DNA of 64,000 nucleotides from Chlorops oryzae (lineage: Eukaryota > Arthropoda > Insecta > Diptera > Chloropidae): assembly GCA_020466095.1 (NCBI GenBank), contig CM035806.1, forward strand, positions 57,381,401 through 57,445,400. The letters are read 5' to 3'. The notes beneath the pieces were generated by a model. The model saw nothing but the letters and a program-made list of their open reading frames with translations. It was not told where the DNA came from and did not search any database. Position 1 is the stretch's first letter. Each line of letters opens with the position of its first letter. This document shows positions 20,606 to 31,656 of this stretch, in pieces. The translations under genes were made by a program, and so were the position numbers.

Positions 20606-22002
20606 CCGGAGACAGTTGATCAGAATGCGAACTTATACGTCTAAGTGAACGAAAGCGAATTTGAACATAAAAAGTGACTACTTTTCAACTGTTGATTTGA
20701 CTTCCTTTTTCAGTGCATTTAACGGGGAATACAGTTAATTTGACCACTCTTACTTTAACTGTTCTAAGTGGTTGATTTAACAGTTCTTATTTCTCTCGGT
20801 GTATATGTTGTCTATTCCAATAGAACCATTTGCCATCTACTACAAGCTTATCACCTCGTACACTAACCCTTTTAGAACTATTATAAGACCTTAACTGCTT
20901 ACGTATGTTCAGCATGATGTTCTTCTGTATTCGTCTTCCTTTGCTCATGTCGGGCTCAATTGAAATAGTGGTACAAGCCAAATTTCTTGTGTGTTTGAAC
21001 ACCTCGTTGACCATTGATGATGATCGCAGCTCTATTAATACTACCATTTTCCCATTTTTCTCGTTTATCTTCTTCGCTCCATCAATGTCGATTGGTGCAC
21101 TCACTTTTAATTTTTGAGTGAATAACTCCCTTACTGCCGTAATGACGTCATTGGTCGCAGTCATACCCCAGATAACCAAATTTTTTCGCTTTCCTGCACT
21201 CTCCAATTCCTCTATTCTCCAAATTCCTTCGTCTTTCATCTCCTTCAGGTAATAAATTTCCTTTTTCAAAGCCTGATTCTCCGACTGCAATTGATTAACT
21301 TTTGTCTCCAGCGTTTTCACATGCATTTTTACTCCATCGACATCTTCTTTGGTTGCTAGGTTTTTCATCCGTTCGTCAAGTAATATTGCCATTTTTACCA
21401 TCAGATCATCAATGGCCATATTACCCACCACGGTTTCCACTTCTGGTGGTGAGTCTTGAATTCTGCGTTTAGCCAACTGTGTTACAGTTGCATTAGTCTT
21501 CATGATCGGTGTATGCTGCTCGTTTCTACTCATTCTGTCTAAAGTTTTTGTGGTATACTTTTAGGCACCCGGTGCAACATCAGAAGCTTTAAACTTTATT
21601 CTTGCTAAGCTTTCGTTTGTGTCTTGAGCTTTTGTGTCTTAAACTTTTAGCCCACACTGCGGTTATGCTTTTAAGAGCGATGCTTTATTAGACCTTTGGT
21701 GAGAGAGTTCTTACTGAATTTCTCCGTTGTTTTTCTCTTATCTATTGCGTACAGCTGATCGAACTTGCACAATATAGACTGAGTTACTAAATTTGTTTAG
21801 AATTTAGTGAATTTGAATTTTATTATTTGCAGCAATTATGCACTTATTGGCACTTCTTAACTTGATCGCGCAGTTTGCCATACAATTTGGACCAATGTTG
21901 AATTATTTTAGTATTTTTTGCCGTCATGTAGACGTTTGAATTTCGAAGACGTTCGCGCCGCTCTATTTTCACCTGCGAAGTCGTTCGCCGCTCAAACCAA
22001 AC

Positions 22003-22463
22003 TAACAGTGACTATTATATGTCGTTATTGGAGCGTTTGAAGGTCGAAATCGCGGCAAAACGGCCCCATATGAAGAAGAAAAAAGTGTTGTTCCACCAAG
22101 ACAACGCACCGTGCCACAAGTCATTGAGAACGATGGCAAAAAATTCATGAATTAGGCTTCGAATTGCTTCCCCACCCACCGTATTCTCCAGATCTGGCCC
22201 CCAGCGACTTTTTCTTGTTCTCAGACCTCAAAAGGATGCTCGCAGGAAAAAAATTTGGCTGCAATGAAGAGGTGATCGCCGAAACTGAGGCCTATTTTGA
22301 GGCAAAACCGAAGGAGTACTACCAAAATGGTATCAAAAAATTGGAAGGTCGTTATAATCGTTGTATCGCTCTTGAAGGGAACTATATTGAATAATAAAAA
22401 CGAATTTTGACAAAAAAATGTGTTTTTCTTTGTTAGACCGGGGACTTATCAGCCAACCTGTTA
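22003..22463 (+). mobile_element. Truncated mariner (3' part)
   Basis: Matches 36358-36813 of the intact mariner nearly base for base, including the C-terminal transposase codons (second and third catalytic Asp regions) and the end TTAGACCGGGGACTTATCAG. It has an extra A near 22146 that shifts the frame and a few substitutions. The 5' part is missing; the CR1-like LINE abuts it. A short match to the LINE/mariner junction makes the exact border uncertain by about 10 bases. Confidence 0.9.
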
Positions 22464-23289
22464 ATAATAAGAATATTGTATCACTTGTAACGTTCAAGTT
22501 ATTTATTGATGTGCTTTTTTTTTACCACTTTCTCAAAATATACTTCGAAGAGAATACCACTCGGAGTATTTTTGTCCTTAAATTCTTCGTCACTAGAAAA
22601 TAAATTGTCGCTCTCCATTTTAAAATAATATACATATACCGATCCAAACGCAAAATGTTCTCAAATTTGATCAACCGAATCTAATAATTGCCGATTCTAA
22701 TGACAAAGCTACACATGCAGTTCGATTAAAGAAAAAACTAAAATTTTCATAGTAACGGGTGGGACGGTTTATTTAAATTTTCAGCACAGGTGATTTTATT
22801 ATAATATTTTGAGGTTGACAATACAAGGCTGTCGGTAGTGTGCTTTGATTTGTAATCCAATTGATGAGGGTTCGATTCCCCACAAAGTAGAGTTTTTTTT
22901 ACTCTCAAAGGCAAAATGAGCTATTTGTCTCAAAGCAGAGCCATGCGAGACAGATTGGCGCCTGGTCAAAAATCTATTAATTATAACGATAGTGCCATCT
23001 TTATTTTGCCAGCTATAGTATCGATAGTGCCATACATTTTATTCCATCTGTAACATTCAGTCGTGCCAGCAAGTAGCAAAAAAAAAGTGGAAAAATTCCA
23101 AATGGAAATAAAACATTAAAATGGATATATTAAATGTAAAAGGCTGAATCATGGGATTTAAGAAAATTTCACGTTTGATATTTTAAATCAAGAACATTTA
23201 AATTTTGTTCTTAAATATCGTGATTTATATATAATAAACTATAAAAAATATAGACCTCCCTGCCATAGATATTTTAAATATTGTTGGAA
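22464..23289. other. Non-coding stretch with a tRNA-like segment
   Basis: No gene seen. At 22811-22890 a tRNA-like segment has a perfect B-box GGTTCGATTCC (22869-22879) and a weak A-box near 22831; it may be the head of a tRNA-derived SINE. Confidence 0.4.
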
Positions 23290-23426
23290 GCGTGGGGTTT
23301 TCGCTTTTTTTCCCCTCCCCCCTTGCGCCGGGCGAATACGCCGAAAAATTCGCGCGAGTGAACACAATGACAGCGATTCGCGCGTGTTTTAAACAGCTGT
23401 TCAATTCGTGTATTTAAAAGTCGAAT

Positions 23427-24832
23427 ATGAATGCACGAATAGTTAAAATTTCGAAAATCATAGAAATTATGAATATTATGAGAATTATGTTCAAGTCTTT
23501 TCTCAAGGCGTGGAAAAAAATTAAGAGAAGATGGTGGGTTCGTCCAGTGAACTTATCAAGAAAGGAACTTGGATTCCAAAGGACATGTTTCTTGGACCTG
23601 AAGCTAAAAGACGAGGAGCACTATTTCATCGCTACAAGGATGAGTGCTACCAAGTTCAACAACCTTTTAAATTTGTTGCGGGAAAAACTTTAAAAAATTC
23701 AAGACGAGAACCTATAGACGAAGAAACTCGTTTAGGAATAATATTGATGTAAGAATTATTGTAGTGTGAAGAAATAATAAATACCAAAAAATCATTTTTG
23801 GGTACCTCTCGCAAGGCTGCAGCCCTCAGTACCTAGCATGGTCATATAAAATGGGTGTGTCAACAGTAAGAAGCATAATTTATGAAACGTGCGATGTAAT
23901 ATGGACCGACTTGCACTCAATATATGTTGCACCACCAAGCTCACATGAATGGAAGGCCATATCCTAGAGGTAAACAACAAAAACTGAAGATTTGTGTTTT
24001 AATATGTATACATAAATTGTTTAAACTAGGTTTTATATTAAAACCGGAATGCCACATTGTCTTGGTGCTGTTGATGGGAAACATCAACATAGTTTGCCCG
24101 AGACGCAGTGGATCTCTGTACTTCAATTACAAGCAGAATTTCAGCCTTGTTTTATTGGCAATTTTTCATTCCGACTACACCTTCACATTTGTTAATGTTG
24201 GCGCGCTAGGAAGTCAAAGCGATGGAGGTGTTTTTGCACGGAGTGCGTTCGGGCAAATGATCTTGCGAGGTAATCTTGTAGTTCCAGTATATGACTATCT
24301 TCCACGTATAAACTCTTAAAACTTTGCAATAAAAGAATATGATTAAACCAATAACTAATTACAGAATCAAACTTGTCGTTTCCATAATTTTTCGTGGGAG
24401 ATAACGCGTTTCCTTTGAAAAGAAATTTGCTTCGACCGTACCCTGGCAGAAACTTGACTGCAGTTCAACAAAATTTCAATTATAAATTGTCTGCTACCAG
24501 AATCTGCATCGAAAACACTTTCGGTATATTGGCGAACAGGTGGAGAGTGCTGCATTAACCTATTCACGCAGCTCCCAAAAACGTCGACAAAGTTGTGCTG
24601 GCTACCGTTGTTCTTCATAACTTCCTTGTGTTGGATAAGAAGTCTGGTTATTTTGAGGAGTAATTGGTAGACCATGTCGAAAACGGAGTTCTTGTTGCAG
24701 GGACTTGGCGACAATCGGCAAATGCGTTGACGTCTTGTCGAATTTCTCAAGCAAATCGTTCGCGTGAGGAAGCTTTTGCTGCTAGGAACGTAATCGCAAA
24801 TTATATTTTTAACAATAATGGAAGAAAAGAAT
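23427..24832 (+). pseudogene. PIF/Harbinger transposase
   Basis: Coding segments in several frames: RRWWVRPVNLSR with a TRMSA-like block (23427-23693); a helix-turn-helix-like stretch with MGVSTVRSIIYETC (about 23830-23910); GAVDGKH near 24065-24085 (catalytic Asp region); VNVGALGSQSDGGVF (24190-24235, second Asp); and after an intron-like gap FFVGDNAFPLK, RPYPGRNLT and IENTFGILANRW (24390-24545, catalytic Glu), then VVLHNFL. The last frame runs to a stop at 24830-24832. These are the landmarks of the DDE_Tnp_4 family. Frame changes near 23690, 24000 and 24540 include at least one apparent stop, so the gene is probably inactive, though one or two gaps could be introns. Confidence 0.8.
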
Positions 24833-25215
24833 GAAAATAAAAATTCACGAACTTTTTGATTTTATCTTTTATAAACAAAAAACAACTTTTCCTTCATTTA
24901 CATAGAGATATTAAAAAAAACAAAAAGGCACTTTTTAACGTATGAATACATATGCACAGTCTTATGGAAATGCAAATTCTGAGATACTATCAATGGAAAG
25001 TTGAAAAAATCCAGCTTTCTTTTCCGTAGTTTGTGGAGTCTCGTCTTAAGTCGAAAGATTTATACCATTATGAGTTAGTTCATAAAGAGCAATTTCATCT
25101 TCCACAAATTGAAGAATGATTTTTAATAGCCCTTATATTTGCCTTCGGCAGATTGGATTCCAAAATTCGTTGTTTTGCCAATTCAACAACAAGCGATGTT
25201 GCCGTGTTTTTCTCA

Positions 25216-25815
25216 TCATTTACTAAATCTGGCGATTTCTCGAACAGATGCAACGCATTCTTGCATCATTTCTGAAAATACTTCGGTGATTTCCTGATCG
25301 GATTTACGCTTCGGCTTTCGGCGTGCTTCGTGGTCTACATCTGAGGTGGTAGCTCCATATGAACTTTCTGCCAATTCGCCCTCGCTATTTCCTATATTCA
25401 CATTTCCGATGGTACTTTTCAAAGGAATAAAATAATATCACTTAGAAAAACAACTATATGAATGTTAATAAAATCCATCAAATACATACGGACGTGAATC
25501 CTTAAAATCGTCCAAAAAAGCCATGTGTTCCATGAACTTCCACCTCTTTTCAGGTACTGGTGCACCGCTTCCAGAGGCAAGTTGTGCTGCCCGTTTGTTC
25601 CTTTTATATGTGTCACGGAGTGACTTCCATCTTTTTCTGCAACTTTCTCCTAAAGAGATAAACAAAATTATTATATAAATACGTTCACAGTTAAGCTTAA
25701 ATTTATTACCGTTCATATTGAAAGAATTTGCAATTTCCTCCCACATATTATTCTTTTTTAACACATTTTTGTAGTCTTCGTTTGCTAAATCAAACAAAAA
25801 AGGATATGATCGCAC
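25216..25815 (-). CDS. MADF/Myb-like DNA-binding protein of the Harbinger element
   Basis: Three exons fit: 25815-25710, 25649-25490 and 25414-25216, with GT/AG borders (donor GTAATAAAT, acceptor CTCTTTAG; donor GTATGTATT, acceptor GAAAAG). The product begins with a MADF domain (RSYPFLFDL, MWEEIANSF, then CRKRWKSLRDTYKR, KRWKFMEHMAFL), followed by a polar linker with a basic KPKRKSD patch. In this superfamily such a protein helps bring the transposase to the nucleus and to the ends. The N-terminus is uncertain: a one-base shift near 25820 separates it from an upstream stretch that looks like the domain's first helix. Confidence 0.7.
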
Positions 25816-26150
25816 CTTTTCAATAAAGCATCATCAATCTTTACTTTCAAAGCCAAAATCTTGTCTAACGCACGCTAATTTAACAATTTTGAAAACATAC
25901 GATTGGAAATGTATGTCATTGCCAGCAGAAAATAAAAACTTTCATTTTCAAATAAAATCTAACGTTTTTCTGCAAATCCATATCTTTTCTAATATGGCAA
26001 TTCGTCAGTCGCCAGCGCTACCATTAGAATAAGATCTATTGGGGCGGTTTCACGCGGCGAAATTCGCTATGTTATGGGCAACCTCGTATAACCGTGTGTA
26101 TTTTAAGCAACGACGTCGAGCGAATATTCGCTGACGCCCTTATTCTGTTT

Positions 26151-27290
26151 ATAGCATAATGCTCTAATGCATAATGATCTAAGTTATAGTCATGATTGTA
26201 TTATGATTAATAACGAAATAACATAAATAAATATAATAACAATAATAATCATATAATAAAAACAAGTAAGAAAGCTAAAGTCGGTCAAGCCCGACTTTGA
26301 AATACCCAGCGTCCCGACATTATTGGCGCACTATGTTTTGCCTCACCATTTGTGGGCGGGCCACATAAATTTTTTTCCTACACCTTTGATTTGCCTTGGT
26401 CAACCTATGTTGCGAATTTGAAGCTTCTACGCCTTTAACTTCGGAAGTTACGAAAAATCTCCACTTGTGGGCGTGGCAGTGGGTGGGCCACATAAATTTA
26501 TTTCCTACACCTTTCAAAATCCTTTTTTGAAATAATACGCAGAATTTACACCAAGAGAAAACAAAATTCTGCGTCTTATTTCAAAAAAGGATTTTTCATA
26601 TTTGCTATGCTGAATACAAGTGATTAAACAAAAAATTTATGAGTGTGTTCTAAAAACCTATTTTTCCTGAAGTGAAATAAAAAAAAAATTATAAGATATG
26701 TACCACAAATTTGAAGTAAATTAATCGAGGATTTTGAAAAAAATTAGAAAATTCTTACCATGAATTTAATTTTGCCTAAAAGCCCATAGAATTGGCTTTC
26801 AAACCGCTTAACAGTTTTTTTTTCCACGATGAACCGTTATCGTGGGAGAATTTTTTTTCTCGACTTACTGCCTAAAAATTTTAAGGCCCTATAACTCCTC
26901 AAGGGTGCATTTGCGACCCCCCCTCCCATACGATTTTTGGTTCGTCTTGACCCCCTCTATCACCACCCTTCGGATGTACACCGTTATGGGAAACACCCTG
27001 TATATGTAGGTATTTTTGATTTAAATGAAATACAAAGTTAAAATGCATTTTGAATGAAAAGCCACAGGCGCTTATCTAGGGGGTCGTTTTTGAGGTCCAA
27101 ACCAACCCCGACCCCCGCCCCCCGCTCCCTCTCCGCCAAAATAATTTTACATTGTATTGAAAAAAACGTTTTTTTTTTTTTTAGACTCAATGTAAATTAA
27201 TTTATATGTGCAATTACATAAATTAAAATTTAAAAATTGGCTTGTTTCTAAAAATTGAAATTTTATAAAATAACATCGACACATCGAGTG
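26151..27290. other. Non-coding stretch with hairpin-type repeats
   Basis: No gene seen. 26268-26310 (ACAAGTAAGAAAGCTAAAG, a GTCGG..CCGAC hairpin, AATACCC) resembles the reverse complement of the right end of the repeat at 38013-40185. A near-perfect inverted repeat lies at 26516-26595, and GTGGGCG motifs occur at 26351 and 26467. Near 26985 a GAAACACCCTGTATATG motif occurs that I know as common in insect genomes. Confidence 0.45.
26516..26595. repeat. Hairpin with ~32-bp arms
   Basis: AAAATCCTTTTTTGAAATAA...ACGCAGAATTT is followed after a 16-base loop by its reverse complement, with a single unpaired base. The RNA or single strand would fold strongly. Confidence 0.75.
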
Positions 27291-27305
27291 CTTTAGTAGT
27301 GGTAC

Positions 27306-27415
27306 TCACGCAGCTTCGCAAACGCCTTCGCAACTTTTCCCATCGTAAATTTTCATACAAATTTTGACAGTTGTGTGACAAATTTCTCATTTCCCACAAT
27401 TTGCGAAGCTGCATG
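27306..27415. repeat. Short inverted-repeat element (MITE-like)
   Basis: Arms AGTGGTACTCACGCAGCTTC... and its near reverse complement ...GAAGCTGCATGAGTCCCACT (about 25 bases, 2-3 mismatches) enclose about 60 bases. No clear target duplication was found. Confidence 0.55.
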
Positions 27416-27595
27416 AGTCCCACTAGTGGCTCCCAAAACATTGGTTTGACACTTTTTACACTAGTCAATAGTTGACTAGTACATTTGATCATACTTTCTG
27501 AGCGAGCACTATGCGAAAGTTTAGAGAAAAATTGAGAATTTCGTTCACATGGTCAGTAGACCGTTTCGTGATTCTTCGTACGTGAAAACACAGGT

Positions 27596-27902
27596 TTAAC
27601 TCTAATAGCGAATAAAAATAATAATTTTAGGACGATTATTGACTAGTGTAAAAAGCTTCACTTTGTAAAACCAAGAAACCTCAAATTTTTCGATAACTGG
27701 TCTGTTCCCGTGCTGCAAAAGACTGTCCAATTTGTTGAAAACTGGATAAAAATTGGCCAGTTTTAGGCAGTTGCATGTACGGGACCAGACCAATTACTAA
27801 ACATAGTTTTGCTCCCTAAATAAGGGTTTTTACACTAGTCAATTATCGTCCAAAAATTCTTACTTTTATTCTCTATTAGCGTTACATTCTATTAGAGTTA
27901 AA
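27596..27902. mobile_element. Foldback element with a second hairpin nested inside
   Basis: Outer arms of about 60 bases start TTTAACTCTAATAG and end CTATTAGAGTTAAA, containing ACACTAGTCAAT. Inside, 27694-27792 is another palindrome (GGTCTGTTCCCGT ... ACGGGACCAGACC) that is related to the hairpin at 50335-50440. Confidence 0.65.
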
Positions 27903-29910
27903 TTTCCTGCAAGCGACACTTTGAATGCAAAATTATGAATGAAAAGGTTCTTAATAAAAACGAAATGAATTTTTCTATTTTTCTTCAAACATTTCTTTAT
28001 ATATTCAAACAAAAATCGGGTATCGTAATTCTCAAATAAATGTAAAATTCGCATCAATCGTTGCGCTTTTAAACGTTCACCGATACATTGAAATAACGTG
28101 CGACGAGGTCTTCGATTCTATGTCTACTTCTTCAAGAAAAATTAATATGTATAAACTTAGCTTAAAATATTTTTTCTTAAAACCTCCATATAAAAAGCTT
28201 TACAATAAAAAAAAAAACTAGCGTTATCTGATCAATAATGTACCGACATTCCCCTCTTATCAAATTTTAGATTTAAAACATTGTTTAAATTCTGTTTTTG
28301 TATGGAAATTTGGCATTTAAACAGTGATTCAAATTTAAAATTTGATTATGGATAAGGGGGATAGTGTATTTCAGATTTCCAAAAAAAAATTGGTCCAGAA
28401 AACTTTGAAAACGTAGTTTTCCTATAGGAAAAGTCTATTAATTATTTTTCCTCGGCACAATCAGGTGGGCCACTCAATTTGAAGCGCTGTATCTTCGTAT
28501 CCCCTAACACGAAACTTTTAAGGTTCAGAAAATAAACTACTAAACAATTTGCTGAAAGTATTTAACCCTTTATTGCCCGAATTTCAATCTGCTGTCCAAT
28601 TATCCAATTATATATTATTTTTTTCGCCTTATAACGAAAGGTTATGGTGTGTTGTTTAAAAAAAAGCAGTTCAAAGTCTTTTCGAGTCTTTCAAGTTTTC
28701 TGCAAACAGAAAAAGTCTTAGAACTTTTTGAATAACCAATGAAATTACAAAATTTTTTTCCCTCATTCTTGGTTTTGCGCTTTGAATCTGCAAAAATTTA
28801 TAGAAACTACCAGAGCAAGTAGAATATGCTTGAAACAAAATGCAGATACACGCCAGATACATATGCTCGAAAAATGTTTCACGCAACATGTTTCTAGCAA
28901 CATTTTTGACAAGTTAGATTTTTATAGCCTTATTCATAGAAATAAAACGTTCTTTAAACCTTTTTTACGGTGACTTTACTGTCAAAAATATATGAAATTA
29001 AAATGCTTTTTAGCTAAAATCCATTTTAGCATTTCTATGAATAAGGCAGTTAATGTTTTTTTTTTTTTTAAATTTGAATAATGAATTTTAAAAATTTGTA
29101 AGAATTGTTTGCTGCATGTTCCCCACATTATTCTGTCTGTAAACAATTTGTAAGTTTTGTAAGACCCTTCATTAAGGTCCACTTTTGTTTGTATTTTTGC
29201 ATAGAGAGAGAGTCAAACTCTTTTAAATTAAACGTTCAGTTGTCCGTTGGTACTTGGACTCACTCCGTTCGTCTGCCCTTCAGTCCGCCTTCTTTTATAT
29301 TTCTTGGCAGGTTAGGTCTTTAAAGGATTAAGTCAGCTTTTACCAGAATTTGAAAATGGCACATAAAAAATTGGAAAAGTTGCTTACTGTGCGCATACAA
29401 AGAATTGTGTACATACAAAATGTATGTATGTAATGATCCCATTTTGTGGTGGAAAACGAAGCAATTCTCTATTATTGTTTCATCGCTGCCATGTGTTTCT
29501 TTGTCACCAAGTGCTGCCTAAACAATGTTTTGCTGGATATAAGTGTATTGCAGTGAATGCACTTCAAAAAAGAACCCGCGGATTGGAAACCCGGAAATAA
29601 TTCATGAGCCCGATACACGAATTCGGGATTCTTTTAGTTTCGGCATTTTCAAAATAAAGTTTTAAGCTTTCAAGTTTTTAAACCTTTCGATTTATATTTT
29701 TTTAAATCAAATAAAAAAGCCTACTTTTTTCAAGAAACATGCATTGCATGTATATATATAAGCATATTTGCTTGAAATATGCTAATAAAACAGAAACATG
29801 CAGATACATGCATTTACTTCCTCTAGAAATTTCATTTATTTTTAGTCAAAAGAATCAATTTCTATGAAGTCATTACCTTTTCCAAAATTCGAAATTTGAA
29901 CTTTTTTTCT
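27903..29910. other. No gene recognised
   Basis: AT-rich, with short frames lacking known motifs. Near 28463 GGTGGGCCACTCAATTTGAAG resembles, inverted, a motif at 47545-47575. ATATGC-type motifs near 28825-28870 and 29740-29815 recall the subterminal repeats of the hAT at 838-1990. Confidence 0.4.
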
Positions 29911-30208
29911 ACATATCGATAGCTTCGGATAGAAAGGGCGTAACTCATTATTTTGCTACTTTACAGGAGAAGGAAAAAACTTCATAAAATCGCAAAGGTT
30001 AGATATTTAAAAAAAGTTTAAACGCAAAGTCAATTAAATACTACGCACGAAATTTGTTTTAGGCTTGAATTTTTATTTTTTCTGTGTTTCGAGCAGTTTT
30101 CTGAGTTAGGGCTTTTTGATATCAATTTTCGTTCAAAACACGTGAGTTAGGTCTTTGTACGCAAAGTTTAAAATATAAATAAAATTATAAGATGCGATCC
30201 AGAACTAT

Positions 30209-30452
30209 ACTATAACCAATAATATCGGTTAGTGGTTTCTATTGATAAAATTAATTCAAAACAAATATTTTTTGAACACATTATTCACTGTTTTCACGTT
30301 CGTGTCTTGAGTTTTTGCATGCATACAGACCAGGAGAGACATGCAAAGACTTAAGAAAGGAACGTGAAAACAGTGAATAATGCGTTCCAAAAATATTTGT
30401 TTTGAATTAATTTTATGAATAGAAACCACTAACCGATTTTAATGGTTATAGT
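30209..30452. repeat. 244-bp foldback with ~92-bp arms
   Basis: ACTATAACCAATAATATCGG...GTTTTCACGTTC is repeated in reverse complement up to GGTTATAGT, around a spacer of roughly 58 bases. The arms are almost identical. Likely a small transposon nested in the 1.74-kb element. Confidence 0.85.
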
Positions 30453-30760
30453 CTCAAAAAACTCGTCATAGATTGAGGCTTGCGGCATTTGAGTAGAAAA
30501 TTTATTTTTTTTCTACTAGGGTCATTATTTGGCCAGTTAGGGGATGGAACCCAAAATTCAGTTTTAAAAAAAAGTAATAATTATAACATATTATTAAAAC
30601 ATACCAAAAACGAATCCAATATTCTTCATATTAGGCTCGTTTAAAAGGTACTTGTGTAAATTTATCGAATATACATACTGAACATGCTCGTCTTGTTCCT
30701 ACGCCATCTATATTATAGATTGAAGTTCGTGAGGCATTTTTCTTTAATTTAAGCCTATTT

Positions 30761-31260
30761 TTGTATGGGAACCCCCCTATGGAGGGGAGATAGAGGAGGG
30801 TAGGTATGTTTAAAGAAAATACTTGGAGTAAAAAAATAATGGAGGTCGGTCATATATATCAGCCCCCTAGGAGGGGTTTGACTGTAGTGACAGCCATTTT
30901 GTATGAAATTGTGATAAAATTAAGGTAATTTTGTATGGGTGACCCCCTAAGGAGGGGAGATAGGGGGTCAGTATGTTGGGAAAAAATGTTAATGAGACAA
31001 AGTTAATGGGGGTCGGTCAAACATTTGGCTCCTCTAGGGGCACTCTGGGGCTAGTTAGGACAGTGGAGGGAAAAATCATAAAAAAAATTACTTTTGTATT
31101 GGAGCCCCCTTAAGGAGTGGAGATAGGGGGAAGGTATGTTTGGATAAATTGTTGGGAATAAAAAAATAATGGTAGTTGGTCCTACATTTGACCCCTCTAG
31201 GAGCTACTCTGCTTACAGTAACATCAAAAATTTGGAAAAAAATCAAAAATTAAATTTTTC
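30761..31260 (+). repeat. Three tandem copies of a ~165-bp unit
   Basis: Copies start at 30761, 30931 and 31094 with TTGTATKGG, then CCCCCT..GGAG.GGAGATAG, GGTATGTT, AATGG..GTCGGTC or a near variant, and a CTAGG.G block. The copies are diverged but keep the same order of motifs. Confidence 0.75.
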
Positions 31261-31656
31261 AAATGACTTGATGCGTGACATTTTTTTTACAAAATAACCT
31301 TAAAATTAGTATTTTATGAAGTCTTTAATAAAAGTTCATCGTACTATGATACAGGAAAAGAGTTTCAAAAAAAGTCATCACCCTAATGCACACGCACAGT
31401 TATGAATGTTAATTTATAGGTCTCGCCATCACTGGCGTAGTTGAACGTCTTTTTGTGAGTTAGGGCTTTTTTCTTTCGCAAAATTGTTCGCTATGAGTTA
31501 GGGCTTTTTTAAAAGTAACTATAACTTCGGTATTTTCAATCAAAGGTCGTCAATTTTTTTGGAGGGGGTGTATTTGGGAGTCGACCATCAGAAAATGCAA
31601 AAATCTCGTTTTTAAAAAAAAATGAGTTACGCCCTTTCTATCCGAAGCTAACGATA

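Larger units (their letters stand above)
19937..20801. mobile_element. MITE (865 bp) with TA duplication, holding two tRNA-like modules
   Basis: Ends are CACCGAGAGAAA and TTTCTCTCGGTG, flanked by TA (19935-19936, 20802-20803). Excising it plus one TA rejoins LINE ORF1 in frame, so the borders are exact. Subterminal parts carry variants of GTTGATTTAACAGTT in both orientations. No transposase. TA duplication suggests mobilisation by a Tc1/mariner-like enzyme. Two tRNA-like sequences lie inside. Confidence 0.85.
19818..21533 (-). pseudogene. CR1-like ORF1 (coiled coil, nucleic-acid-binding), split by a MITE
   Basis: Starts at 21533 and reads 243 codons to the MITE edge; the frame then resumes exactly on the other side and continues to a stop at 19818-19820, about 283 residues in total. 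It has a coiled coil (about residues 55-105), then a globular part with RKNLVIWGMTATND and a conserved end WFYWNRQHI. The layout (coiled coil then RRM-like fold) is that of LINE ORF1 chaperones that coat the RNA. The 62795-63031 frame of the second copy is homologous to its C-terminus (DTWLNWNYKNELM). Confidence 0.75.
17300..22000 (-). mobile_element. CR1-like APE-type LINE, copy 1
   Basis: Minus-strand element with 5' UTR (about 22000-21540), ORF1 (21533-19818, split by a MITE) and ORF2 (about 19730-17290). Its 3' end is missing: the ORF2 C-terminus runs into LOA ORF1 near 17275. The same family is present at 59344-63030, which still has the 3' end. Clade assignment (CR1/L2-like within the Jockey superfamily) rests on motif style only. 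Confidence 0.8.
23290..26150. mobile_element. PIF/Harbinger element with two convergent genes
   Basis: Contains a DDE_Tnp_4-type transposase on the plus strand (23427-24832) and a MADF/Myb-like gene on the minus strand (25216-25815), the two-gene layout known for PIF/Harbinger. TTCGC-rich sequence sits at both edges (23318-23390 and 26060-26140). The right edge (GACGCCC followed by TTA near 26143) would suit the TTA/TWA target preference, but I could not find a matching left end, so borders are approximate. Confidence 0.7.
29918..31656. mobile_element. 1.74-kb element with ~37-bp TIRs, superfamily unknown
   Basis: Left arm near 29918-29958 and right arm near 31617-31656 match at 36 of 37 positions (core TAGCTTCGGATAGAAAGGGC then GTAACTCATT). 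GAGTTAGG(G/T)CTTT motifs occur twice near each end (30102, 30143, 31456, 31494). Inside are a 244-bp foldback and a three-copy tandem repeat. No transposase frame and no clear target duplication could be found. Confidence 0.7.
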
